Source of the DNA: Labia minor
Lineage: Eukaryota; Arthropoda; Insecta; Dermaptera; Spongiphoridae
Direction of reading: 5' to 3'
Length of the DNA: 64,000 bases
Assembly: GCA_963082975.1 (NCBI GenBank)
Contig: OY720347.1
Coordinates: 29,653,398 to 29,717,397, forward strand
The notes under the pieces were generated by a model. It was not told the origin of the DNA and did no database searches. It was given only the letters and a program-made list of their open reading frames with translations. Each line of letters starts with the position of its first letter. Position 1 is the stretch's first letter. Below are positions 12,277 through 23,846 of the stretch, in pieces. The position numbers were made by a program, and so were the translations under genes.

Positions 12277-12735
12277 AGCTGTAGCTAGACACAGAACCGA
12301 TCGACGATTTGAAATAAATTAATTTCCAAACAACATTATATTATATTTATATAAAGTATAAAAAATTAATATTTTTAAAACTCGAATTAAAATGACTAAA
12401 TTATATTATCTTAGCTTTTATTTTTATTTTAATTACTCAATTATTAATTACTACTATTATTAAATATAAAATTAATACTTTGTAAACTACCACTTCCGGA
12501 TATACACCAAAAGTTGATGGATTAAGTAAATATACCACATTTTATAAAAATCGATTGAGCCGTTCAAGCTGTACACGTCTATATGGACACAAAACGGACG
12601 AACAGACGGACAGACATCATGCTAAAAATACTTTTTTCTGTTAACAAAATGCATGATTCATGGAAATATATAAAAATCTCCACATGTGAAATTTGGTGTG
12701 AAAACAATTCCTTCAATTCCAATCGTCGGTCGGTA
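12277..12735 (-). mobile_element. Family A element, internally deleted
   Basis: Both ends match family A (CGGTCGGT-type motif at 12724-12735, degenerate motif at 12297-12307), and the block with GGACGGACAGACATCATGC is present. The central region with the paired TGACGTCA motifs is replaced by unrelated AT-rich sequence. Confidence 0.6.
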
Positions 12736-13084
12736 AAAACAGGAATTTCTGATCATTTGAATATTTGAAAAAATAATATATTTAATTTAAATATAAATAT
12801 TTTACGAACATTAATTTAAATTAATTTTAATTCTAAAAAATTGACTATTTATCTATCAATTTCTGTGACGATATTGAATTTGAAAGGTCCGCAGCAACCA
12901 CTTGTTCTTAACCTCAAATAACTTTATCTAATTTCCTCAATGAATTTTTGGAAATACACGTTTTCTTTTGTAATTTTAAAGCTTTCAATGATTATTTACT
13001 AAGTTAATGTAATCAATATTACTATTTTTTTATTATTAAATTATTTTATCAAAATTAATAATATATTTATGTGATACAACAGAT

Positions 13085-13265
13085 CTAAACAGTCTGGGAG
13101 ATAAAACGCTTGTCTTTCATTCTCGTGGATCCGGGTTCAAGGAGAACGAGATCTACCTAGCTCAAGTAATCAAAATTGGTTGAAATAAGAATTGGTTTCC
13201 GATTAAGGTAAGGAAATTAAAATCAAGGTTACACATCTATTACACGGATCATACAACTCTTTTAC
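13085..13265 (+). repeat. tRNA-derived SINE-like segment
   Basis: The segment has a tRNA-like head, CGCTTGTCTTTCATTCTCG, followed by a B-box-like GGGTTCAAGG and a GC-richer body. The order resembles tRNA-derived SINE promoters. It does not fold into a clean tRNA by eye and no tail or target duplication was found. Confidence 0.35.
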
Positions 13266-13480
13266 CTCACTGACGCGATAATTGACCATCATAGGATATT
13301 CAAAAGGCAGGGTTTTTTTAAATCAATTATAATTATATTTTTTGGATATCATAAATTAAATTATAATAATATGATGTTCACACAGTAATAGATTGCTTAA
13401 TAAGAAAATATATTTAAATAGTTTATTTTCTCTTTTATTATAAAATATTATATATTGTATATAATATTATTATAGGGGTT

Positions 13481-13545
13481 ATATTATATATATATATATA
13501 TATATACTATATTACTCTTGTATATATATATATATATGTGTGTGT
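13481..13545. repeat. TA/TG microsatellite
   Basis: Two (TA)n blocks are separated by a short spacer and end in TGTGTGTG. Confidence 0.8.
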
Positions 13546-13820
13546 GGGTGTTTTTGCTATTTTTTAAGTAAACAAGTTTACTAACTTTATCTTCAAAAAT
13601 TTCAAAAAGCTTTTCGAATATTACGTCTCTATCTACTCTTTTTAAGACTACATAAAAAACATTGCTATCATCTTTGCCCGAATCCTTTGGCCTTAAACGA
13701 GAGACGTCCCATCCAGAATATTGACATTCGAGGCAAGATAGAAAATGATGGATCATTTTCAAAATGAGTCGATACTTTGTCATATGTTCATAGGGTCAGG
13801 AATAAAGATGACCTTTTCTC

Positions 13821-13822
<2 letters not shown>

Positions 13823-13852
<30 letters not shown>
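13823..13852 (+). repeat. (AAT)n microsatellite beside a Beat splice donor
   Basis: About ten AAT units begin six bases beyond the donor hexamer of the exon at 13861-13994. Confidence 0.85.
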
Positions 13853-13853
<1 letters not shown>

Positions 13854-13860
13854 TACATAC

Positions 13861-13994
13861 CACGATGCCATTGATGTGCCATGCAAGTTTTGATCCTGGA
13901 TGGGAAGGTGCGGAGGTGCAGTTTCCTGACACGTAATCACCCACAGAATACGAAGAGAGGATGCCGTTGATGGTCGGGTCTTCCTTCGGAAGGG
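13861..13994 (-). CDS. Beaten-path (Beat) family Ig protein, internal exon: first half of second Ig domain
   Basis: Seen: on the minus strand an acceptor (TTGCAG) precedes 134 bp that end at a strong donor (GTATGT). The exon begins with two bases of a split codon, then 44 codons without a stop. The peptide contains LPKEDPTINGI, YSVGDY, the N-glycosylation sequon NCT whose Cys (residue 25) is the B-strand cysteine, SAPSHPGSKL and the core Trp in AWHING. Known: Pro-x-I-x-G, Y-x-V-G-D, N-C-T-S-x-P-S and a Trp-x-I-N-G strand are typical of the second Ig domain of insect Beat proteins, secreted or membrane-tethered axon-guidance molecules that bind Sidestep-family receptors. The exon is far richer in GC than its flanks. 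Inferred: it joins in phase 0 to 11471-11714. The preceding exon must end in phase 1 and was not found. Which Beat subgroup it belongs to cannot be settled here. Confidence 0.85.
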
Positions 13995-16403
13995 CTGCAA
14001 GAAAATATTTTATTAGTGTAATTCATTATGCAAAATATAAATTGGCTTAAGAATATTGTATGTTTAAATATCTAAAATCTAAACATTTTAACATATACCT
14101 ACCAATATTATTTATTTATAAAAATTGTTATACTTGTATTTTATTTTCTATAAACTAATTCAGAATTTGTCAGAAAAATATGGGGATTTTAAAAATGTAA
14201 TTAGTATTTTAAAAAAGTTTTTTTTTTTTATTATTTTATCACTCTCTTATAAGAAAACCCCTTAAAAAACATTTTCTAAGCACAAATGTCGTGTATAAAA
14301 ATTTAATGCATTTATGAATTCAGACCATGAAGATTTGCATGACAAACAGTACTTAATGATCGATATTATTTAATATTTTATTGGATTGTTTTTTTTTAAT
14401 AATAAATAATTATTACATCTATCTCTCTATGATAAGTTCTAAGAAACAGCCACTCTATTGCGGCATTTTCATCCAATTTCTATTCTCTCCCATTTTCTTT
14501 ATATTGTCAGTTTGTCAGTTCACCGCATTAACTATCTATCGGACGTTTGTTAAGAGATCTAATATAAATATTCTCTATTCCTTCGAACCACATGTCAGCC
14601 AATTTTATTATTCAATGTTTGAGGATGCATAGAGATCGTTATAATATCTCAATATGCAATATACGCCGTGCTCAAGTGATTTCATCTTTTCTCGCTTCAT
14701 AAATTCTTCAAAGAATTCAATTTTTCAAATACGCTAGATTTATTCTCGACTTTCAAGACATGAACCACGCCTCACGACCAATAATACAATGAACAAAATA
14801 ATAGTTTTTTAAATTGAAATTTTGATATTCTTTGATAATAATTTTGATGATATAAGCTTATAAGCCAATTAACAGATGCTTCCCGATTGTAATATGAATT
14901 TAAATTATCCTCAAAAATAATTATCATTATTAAATACTAAAATATATAATAATAATTAATTTCACTTGTTTTTAAACAAAAAAATATATTTAATTTAATA
15001 GAAATTTATTGATAAATTAAAATTTATTTACGTGAACGTTACGTCACGTATAATCTTTTGATTAATATTCATATTAACGCTGCCACCAGTCATATTAATC
15101 AATTATATTTTTATTTTAAATTTTACTAATTTATAATCTAATTTTAATAACACATGTATAGGAAGAACTAAAACAAAGATAACTTTATATGAAGTTATTT
15201 CTTAGAAACTTTTAATAACGCTTCCTGAGAGTAGTTATCTCCTTATAAGAATTAAAGACATAATAAAAACAATAATATAAAGAAATTTTCCAGCTTTGTT
15301 TTTGATAAAAGTTAAAAAAATTAAAATTTTACTAGAATAATTTCATATGCCTTTTCGAATTTCATATATAAATTTAAGGAATTAATAAATGTAGCCATAG
15401 TAGACAGATTAAACATTTTGTTAAGTTATATAAATCAAAATTAAACTTATTATATACGCATTTCGGTTGATATGCTATCAGAAGTTAAAAAGAAGAAATA
15501 TACAATAAACTTTAAATTCCACAGAATGTTTAATTAAAAACTATTTTATTAAGTTTTATATTTTTTAAATTTAGATATAATAAGTTTAAATAAATTTAAT
15601 TTTTAAGTTGAAAAGACAAGATTTTTATTTTTATGTATTAATATATTTTATTGGAGATATTTTTGGTACATATATTAACTTTTCTTGTTAAATACATGTA
15701 AAAATATTAAATAAATCGAAATTTTGATAGTAATATTATAATTTAAAAGAAATTTATAAAAAAATGTTTTTGTTATCATAATATATTTGTCTTGCTCTCA
15801 ACTCTTTCACATACTTCATATGTTTGTACATATATACACGTACATATATACACATATATACCTATATTAAATACAAAATTCCAATTTTGAATATAATTCG
15901 ATAAAGCTCTGTCTGACGAGATATTCCAGGTTGGTTATATTATTGATTAAATTGGCAATCAAAATTGGGGTACCGCCAGAAAATCTAATAGAGGCTGTTG
16001 GTGCCAAATTGACAAGACAACTCTAAATGGAATATATCGAGGTTATCGTTGAAATGTCTAGTGAAGAATTCCATTTAATTTATATAGGAAATAAATTTAA
16101 ACGATCATATGGTTGTTGATTTCCAATTTCAGTAATACACTATTTTGTATATCAAAATGTCTAAAAATAAACAAAAGAGGGTACATTTTGTAAATTCTAT
16201 AAGAGATATTTCGAGTAATCCAATTTTATTATTATTTAAATACAGTAAACATTTAATTTTATTATAAAATTTGTTTTACAAAAAGTACTATTCCATAGAA
16301 AATATGAATAATATTTTTTAATTTTTATTTTTAATAAATTGTATCTAATAAATATTAGATAGTACACATACATTTCATTTTTCATTATTTTATCTTATTA
16401 ATA
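13995..16403. other. AT-rich stretch upstream of the Beat Ig2 exons
   Basis: Expected to be intron. Apart from the 14505-14625 block that resembles 11050-11205, nothing was recognised. A moderately complex patch at 15900-16060 has no coding frame. Confidence 0.4.
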
Positions 16404-16982
16404 CGAGAGCAATTCACAAAGTAGGTTACGTTTTGGAATTAAGACAAAACTAGTACAGGAAAATGTTTTTTATTATATACATTTGAAAAAGAGCAACTAA
16501 AATGCTATTTTTCTACATAATCACCAAAAAAGTTGAGACATTTATCGTAGCGATGAACGAGCTTCGAAATTCCTTCCTTATAGAAATCCGCCACCTGAGT
16601 GTAGAGCCAGTCAGTCACGGCTTCGCGGAGATCATGCGTGAAATTTGCGGAAAACTGAAGGAAAGTTTGGTTATGGTGAAACGACGGTTTCCTCTAATTT
16701 TCTCATTGATCTTTTCCACCAGTTCATACAGTTGTCGATAAATTTCTATGGGTTTAAGATTTTTGCCCACAAAAACTAGCTCAACACTCAGGCGGCGGAT
16801 TTTTATGAGGAAGGAATTTCGAAGCTCGTTCATCGCTACGATAAATATCTCAACTTTTTTGGTGATTATGTAGAAAAATAGCATTTTAGTTGCTCTTTTT
16901 CAAATGTATATAATAAAAAACATTTTCCAGTACTAGTTTTGTCTCAATTTCAAAACGGAACCTACTTTGTTAATTGCCCTCG
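16404..16982 (-). mobile_element. Foldback mariner derivative with about 208-bp inverted arms
   Basis: Seen: TA dinucleotides flank CGAGAGCAATTCACAAAG at the left and its inverted match at the right. The inverted arms (about 16404-16611 and 16775-16982) are roughly 95 percent alike. On the minus strand, about 16774 down to 16500 reads as mariner transposase in order but without the catalytic middle: an N-terminal helix-turn-helix piece (INEKIRGNRRFTI) and, after a break, the C-terminus (ADFYKEGISKLVHRYDKCLN, GDYVEK, stop at 16500-16502). The right arm holds a second inverted copy of the C-terminal coding end plus TIR, which explains the long palindrome. It cannot encode a transposase but could be moved in trans. 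Confidence 0.8.
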
Positions 16983-16984
16983 TA

Positions 16985-19289
16985 TTTGAGTTCCTACACA
17001 AGAACCTTTTGTATAATAATCGTCAATTCTTTTCCCTATATTACAAGTTCAAATGCACTTATATAACTCGAGGACTTATTATACATTCATCGTTAAGGGT
17101 TGGAAAATCGGTTTGAGGTTGAATCTTTTTAGCTTACAATTAGAGAAAGATAATAAAGATGCAATGCGACACAATTTTAGAGTACACTATATAAGAGAGA
17201 CCAGGGTAATTAAATATAAAAACTCAATTATCAAAGAACCTACATCTATTTACATGTAAAGTGATAAAATATTTCACTAGAGTTTTACTTTATAGGGTAG
17301 AAGGACATAAAGGAAATATTCATATACCATAGAATGAAAAAAAACAGTGCTTGTAAACAAAATTATACATATCATGTTGTTCATTGTCTAACAAAAGAAT
17401 TAAAAATATTCTAGACGAGATTCATTAGTTTTTAAATAATTTATTTTAATAATTTTTTTCGACATGATATTACTTTTTTTTTTTGTTACTCAATTTCGTT
17501 GATGATAATATTAATTCTTTTATAAATTTTTAATATGTTATTTCCATAATCATTTCATATAATCTCATTTTAGGGAATTTAGGCAGAGGATTAATTGAGC
17601 AATTCCATTTTTATGGAAATTTATATTGGTGGTCAAAATTTCACTCATTTACTAAAATTAACTTTATATGTTTTACGGTTATTCACAATTAATTAAAGGA
17701 GGATGGGGCATATTGAATTCATGTTACTCTTGTCTGGATCGTTATTTTTCTTTTTTCTTTTTTATTATTAAACCTATTTAAAATTCATGAAAGATTAAAA
17801 AATATTGAAAAGGCGAATATTCAATCATTTAGGAGTTTAATTAAATTATTTTGGTTTACTTTACTTGAACTATTAATAATTATTTAATCTATCTATATTA
17901 TAAAATTCTTAAATTAATTATATATATATATTCCTATAAGTATAATATATCTATATACTCACAGTTTTTCATTTTCAAATTTCCATATCTATTATTTTAG
18001 ATGGCCCTTAAACTTCTATTCAATATGGAATTTGTAGAAAGTCTTATTAAAGATTTTTTATATCTCATTTTGATGGCATATGTAATTTAGCCCCTTTGCA
18101 TTTATTTAAAATTAATTATTAAATCTTAAATCAGAGTAAATTTGGTGAGATATGATCTCGCAACGTCAAGTATTGCGGATCACGACTATGATATAACCCA
18201 GACAGTATTATTAAAGTTATTCACAGTGAAATTTTGTTTCAGTTCATATGCAAATAAATATAAAATTAATTATTTAATATAATATTATTTATATTATTTG
18301 ATCACATAATTTATTTTCTCAAATATGAATAAAAAATAATTTTCAATTTTTTTTTAAATATAAATGACTCAATATCCAATTCAATTTATATATTCATATT
18401 ATTAATCATATTAAATAAATATTTTCTAATAATTTTTTGTCAATTTATTTATTCAAAATATAAAAACAGAAATTCCAAATATGATTTAATAGAGTTAAAT
18501 ATTAATTTATAAAATGTTGACATTTGTTTTTTTTTAATATTATTTCAAGCTAAATTCGATACTCTTTTAATAGTATAACACAAGTGTTAATATAAATATA
18601 TTTAATTCATTTATATTCAATTTCAACCTTATATATGCTATTTATTTTAAAGATTGTCCGAGTTATGGAATAGGTCAGCTTTTCGAGGTGTAGAATTGTT
18701 TCATCTTCACATTTCTTTTCTCTTTTTTTACTTTTCCGAGTTAATTTTCTGTTAGACTTGACTTTGATCCTTAATTAATAAGAATAATGGTTTACAGTCC
18801 TTTTCATTAAATAAATGACAAAAAAAACACAAGTCAAAGTCAAAAGACTCATATCCAATTAATTAATCTATGATCATTAAAAATTAAATTAAAAACAACA
18901 CCTGGATTCAAAGTTGTCTTCCTGGTATATAAATATATAAAATAGATGTTTAATATATATAATTATCTATTAAATTATTTATTGAACTAAACCCAAATAG
19001 AACAACATCAAATATTAGTTTACAAAAATTTAAAATTGGCAATTTTTATAAATAAATTAAATAATAAAAAATTAAGTTAAAAAAATAAATATTATAATAA
19101 TAAAAATAAATATTTTAAATTCAAAATATAATAATTCGAATAAAATAAATAAAATAAAATATAGGTATATAAATTATATGGTCAAGTCGTCTGTTCGAAT
19201 TCAAATATTGAAATAATTAATAAAATAAATGTATAACTGTAATGAAGCTAAAGTCTTTAAAAAAATCAATAAGTAAGTGAATAAGACCA
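16985..19289. other. AT-rich stretch, no gene seen
   Basis: No TIR pairs or coding exons were recognised. A slightly more complex patch at 18130-18230 resembles no family I know. Confidence 0.45.
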
Positions 19290-19297
19290 TTCTGGAG

Positions 19298-19409
19298 CAG
19301 GAATGAGCAACCCGTGGCCCGCCGAACAATTTTGTGTGACCCGCCAAGAATAATAGTATAATAGTATAGTATATCCTACACTTTTTATGGGCACTTTGAT
19401 TACAGTTAA

Positions 19410-19448
<39 letters not shown>

Positions 19449-19469
19449 AATAAAGGTTGCTCACTCCTG
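19298..19469. mobile_element. Short hAT-type non-autonomous element
   Basis: The termini CAGGAATGAGCAACC and, inverted, CAGGAGTGAGCAACC differ at one base. The element is 172 bp. Flanking 8-mers TTCTGGAG and TTCTAGAA match at six of eight positions, suiting an old hAT target duplication. A (TA)n tract fills much of the interior. Confidence 0.75.
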
Positions 19470-19799
19470 TTCTAGAAAAATAGTATATTTGCATTTTTTC
19501 ATAAAGAATCAATTTAACTGCACAGTTTGCCTGTGGATATAACAGAATAAAAAAAATGTACAGTTATCTGATCTGAAACAGGAGCATATTTCTGTTTCTT
19601 CAATCTTAGTAATTACAGTGTTAGAAGAAAAATATTTGTACATCAATTAACTGAGCGTTTTTCTTAGTTAATTGTCCATATAATAAACTGAACAGTTAAA
19701 CTGCTTAAAACACTAGAATCCGTTCTTTCAGGAAAAATTTCAACTAATTTGAACAAATGCAGATGTTATATATGTATACAATATAATCATAAAAATATA

Positions 19800-20318
19800 C
19801 GGTGTTCAGGAAATAAGGACGAATATTAAAGTGCCCTAGAACATATACCATTTATTGAAAATATAATTTAGTTTTTACAGCTTCTCCGATTTATGGATGA
19901 AAAGTTATTACCTCCAGAAGTTAGCAATGACGCGTTCACAAACATCTGATGGAATGCCGTTAATAACCCTTGTAATTTCATTCTTCAATTCGATTATTGT
20001 TTGAGTTTTGTTCACCTACACTTGATTACACAAGTTTTCTTTCTCCATTCGTTGTCTGTCTGTCCAAGACCCATTGAGTAAAGAGACTTCTCTTTCCATG
20101 ATCTGCAGATTTCACATCTTGTAAAAGTTGAATATTGTACGCATGCATTTTCAGATCTTTTGAAAGGATGATATGCAGTGAACCGATTTTCTGGTGCTTA
20201 CGATCACATTTTCATGCATGACAACAATGTTTTCTTCATAACAGATAACATTGGGTTTTCAATGGTCGTATGATAAAATAGTGCCAAATTGAAATTGGTC
20301 CTTACTTCCTGGACACCC
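19800..20318 (-). mobile_element. Tc1/mariner-superfamily remnant with transposase C-terminal fragment
   Basis: TA flanks inverted termini of the type GGTGTCCAGGAAGTAAGGAC (one copy has T and A variants). On the minus strand near 20015-19910 the peptide TQTIIELKNEITRVI, GIPSDVCERVIANFW then stop matches the C-terminus of Tc1/mariner transposases. The rest of the gene is missing or degraded. Confidence 0.75.
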
Positions 20319-20320
20319 TA

Positions 20321-21760
20321 TATATACATATATTAACATTTTAAAAATAAATGAATTGCAATTTTGAAAAAACTAATCATATAAGAATAAATAAATTAAT
20401 AATTAAAATTGGAATTGATTTCAAAATAGAATTAATACTTCGATAGATTAACAAATAAATAGTGAATATTTTTATTATAAAAATTTAAGAAGAATGAGTT
20501 TTTCAATGTTTCCTGTTTTTAGATTCGATCTCGATGAATTTGTTTGTCCTTTAGAATGAATCCTGAAACTCTCTTGCCCCTTTGATTTGTTGACTTCCTT
20601 TATATTCTCCCAATTCTCTTTCATTTCTCTTCATTTGAATCTAGATTAATTCTCAGCCCGTCAGTCCAAATAGATATCTTCATAATTTTACATGATTCAA
20701 TGAAGACTCAACCAATCACCTCTCTTTCTCTCTTTCTCTTTCATATCACTTTTTGTTCACATCATTTGCATTCTACTTGAATAATGTTCACTCTATAAAA
20801 CAGAAACGAGTTAATTCATCATTTTTTTAACCCTCTCCATTTTCGATTTCTTTCCCCTAATTCCATTTTGAAACATTTTAACACAGCTTAATAATTATTC
20901 TATTGCAACAATTTCACATAATATTCTATTAACTGTTTCATCATCAACTAAATGTATTTATATAATTTATTTAAAATCAACTATGTAAAAATATTCATTG
21001 TGGTTTATAATTAAATTATCAACAAAATATTTACATTAATTATTTACACATGGGCTTCAGACTATAATCTCTCATACAATAAAATAACTCTGTTTTTACA
21101 ACAGGAATTTAAATAATAATATTGTTCTTAATTAGCTTTACATGTTTATTCTAATCAAAGTGTGTAGTAAAGTAAAAATAATTTTGTTAAATGAAATTGA
21201 ATGCATTGTATAGGAAATTAATTTTCTTTTGTTTATCAAAAAATATATTACAATGTAATTTAAATTTAATTTATGTTAAAAGAAGAAAAAATTAAGTACC
21301 TTTGATTATTAATATAGGAATTTATATTAAATACAAATATAAATTTTACATTTTAAAGAATTTGCAAGTTGATGAAAATCATTAACCACATTCAAAGAAA
21401 CGCATTAAATCTTTAAAAGAGTTTTAAAATAATATTTTATATGATGTACTATTAGATTATATTTATTCGGGAAGGCCTCTCTGTACTAATTTGACATTAA
21501 TAGTAATAGAAATATTGATATTTAAATATTATATATTTTTATTATAATAATATTAATTTCAAATCCAATTCAAATGTAAATTAAATTTTTCAAAAAATTA
21601 TAATTATACATTTGAGTATACATGGATAATTGTTTTTTAATTAATCTCAGTAAAACTTCCTTCATTCGTTGTAACCTAGTCAAGGTGAGATTATTTCTAA
21701 TTTTGTTATAAATTACTTGCTCTACAGAGTAGAAGATTTTAAATAAGTAATAGATATATA
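20321..21760. other. AT-rich stretch, no gene seen
   Basis: Contains a pyrimidine-rich patch at 20520-20860 with CTCTCTTTCTC units. No exon or repeat boundary was recognised. Confidence 0.45.
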
Positions 21761-21764
21761 TGTG

Positions 21765-21889
21765 TAGAAATTAATATTTTTGATAGATTCCCGGTCGAGG
21801 GGTAAATGAAACTTTGGGTGGTATTGAATGAGGGGCGTAAACCATTGGGATTCGAGTTGTTGCCGGCGGGGGTAGATTAGAAAGGGATT
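21765..21889 (-). other. Possible short coding exon, uncertain
   Basis: On the minus strand a good pyrimidine tract and acceptor (TCTTCCAG) precede a GC-richer block. One frame reads a proline-rich peptide including SNLPPPATTRIPMVY and ends at a stop; a second frame is also open. No donor follows, so it would be a terminal exon. It is not phase-compatible with the missing Beat exon. Strand-biased low-complexity sequence could give the same picture. Confidence 0.2.
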
Positions 21890-21894
21890 CTGAC

Positions 21895-22556
21895 TGGAAG
21901 AGCGATTGGTATTGAGGATAGATTGATGAAAGAAAGGACAGTTAGATCTATTGAAACTGAGATATGTTTTGTTAATAATGTATGTATAGATATAAGAGTA
22001 TAAAATTATTAACAAAACACTTCAATTTATATATATATTATTTGATATTATATTGATATTTTATTTGATTTATTTGATTTTATTATATATAATATTTTTA
22101 TATAAAAACTTCTAACCTTATTTATATATAAATTCCTTATATATAATTTATATATATTTAGAAAAAATCGTTAAAAAAATAATTTTTGACTTTGAAAAAT
22201 AATTTTATGATACAATTCCTTATAATCATAAGTGTATAATTGGATTTCTCAAGATAAATGTATTGAATTTTTATAATAATTTATTTTGAAAAATTTAAAA
22301 TTTATAATTAAACAATTTATATAAGTGTAATTTTGTTTTATTTATAAAATTAAATTATTTCTTAGGTATTATTTTTTTTAATCACATTTTTTTGATAATT
22401 TTTAGATTAAATCCTTTTAATAATTTATAGTTTCAAAAAATAATGGTCAAATGGTTCAATTTTGTCTTATGCAATCAACAAATCAATAATTTTCCAATTT
22501 TCATTCGAAAGTTGTATAGAGAAACGAATAATTCATAATTTAATGGGATAGATATT

Positions 22557-22594
<38 letters not shown>

Positions 22595-23015
22595 TTTTCC
22601 ATCTAGTTATTACATCTTGTGAAATATTTATGAAATGCAATATTATTTGATCTACATCGAAACATTAAACAAAAGAAAATTCCATCGTAGATATACAATT
22701 TTCAAATGTATTAAATTCATGTTGTAAAATAATAAATTAACTAAATAGAAAACAACTGTGAATTATAATCGTTTTAATATAGTTCAGTCTTTTTAATATC
22801 CACTCCAACAATAATTTGTTTAATAGAAAAAAGCATGACGCATACATCTGTCAACCATTATGGAGTGGATAGGCAGATAAAATTCTTTTTTTAATACTTT
22901 TAAGCATATGAGCCTATAAACCGTAAATTTAAATTTAACCGAAATTTACCGAACTTTAATAAAAAAAATGGTATTATTTTTTTTATTTTTAAATCATATT
23001 AATTATTGGATATAT
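21895..23015. other. AT-rich stretch with (TA)n microsatellite
   Basis: The (TA)n tract is at about 22560-22587. No gene was recognised. Confidence 0.5.
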
Positions 23016-23018
23016 GTA

Positions 23019-23844
23019 CGCGGGTCGTTTTTTTTAAAATCTCCGATCACTTGACACTGAAGACAGACAAGGAATAGGCAGAAAATGTTCACAGAACGTA
23101 ACAGTGCCCTTACCAAACGCTCTGTGATCAGCGCGGACATCTTGTCAGTCTTGTCGAGTTACAGCTGCAACATGGCCGCATCCATTAAGTCTCCCACAAG
23201 TGCGAATTGCGAAGTGTTATTCGTTTTATGCAAGCAGAAGAAAATAGTGCAGCATAAATTCACCATCGAATGAGTCGAGTTTACGGAGTAAACTTTATGA
23301 GTGATGACGTTGTGCGTGAATGGTATTGAAATTTTAGAGATGGCCGAACTGACGTGCAAGATGAAGGAGGACAAGGGCGAAAGACTGTTGCTTGTTCAAC
23401 GACTTGAAGCTGTTCGAGAAAATCGTAGGTTCACTATAAGTGAGTTGTTAATGAAATTTCCTGAGGTTTCGAGGTCATCTCTGTACCCTATTGTTACAGA
23501 AAAATTAGGCTACAAAAAATATGAGCTCTCTGCGTACCGAAAATGTTGTCAGATAGCCATTAAAACTCACCGAATGGGCTCTTGACATGAATGACAACGA
23601 ATTGTAAGATTTTCCGATATCAATTATTACCGGAGACAAGACCTGGAATCGATATGACACACCTTAAACAAAACCTCAGTCACACTTAAACTCATTGGAG
23701 GCAACATTTTATGAAGAGGGTATTGGTAAGCTGGTCCCAAAGGTACGACAAACAAATGCCTCAATCTTCACGGCGATTATGTTGAAAAGTAAACATAAGT
23801 GTAACTGAATATGGCCTATCGTAGGTTGAGAAAAATGACCCTCG
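23019..23844 (+). pseudogene. Mariner element with internally deleted transposase gene
   Basis: TA dinucleotides flank imperfect inverted termini (CGCGGGTCGTTTTTTTT and, inverted, CGAGGGTCATTTTTCTC). The plus strand reads, with frameshifts, through a mariner N-terminus: DVQDEGGQGRKT, then ENRRFTISELLMKFPEVSRS and IVTEKLGYKKYE. After a stop the catalytic core is largely missing, and a C-terminal piece resembling the GDYVEK end finishes near 23790. The whole is 826 bp, clearly shorter than an intact mariner of about 1.3 kb, and cannot make a working enzyme. Confidence 0.8.
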
Positions 23845-23846
23845 TA

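Larger units (their letters stand above)
11715..13860 (-). other. Intron between the two exons of Beat Ig domain 2
   Basis: This 2.1-kb intron is bounded by GTATGT and TTTCCAG on the minus strand. It holds a diverged 208-bp direct repeat, a shortened family A element, a tRNA-derived SINE-like segment, a TA/TG microsatellite near 13480-13545 and an (AAT)n tract at 13823-13852 close to the donor. The remainder is AT-rich without a recognisable signal. Confidence 0.7.
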
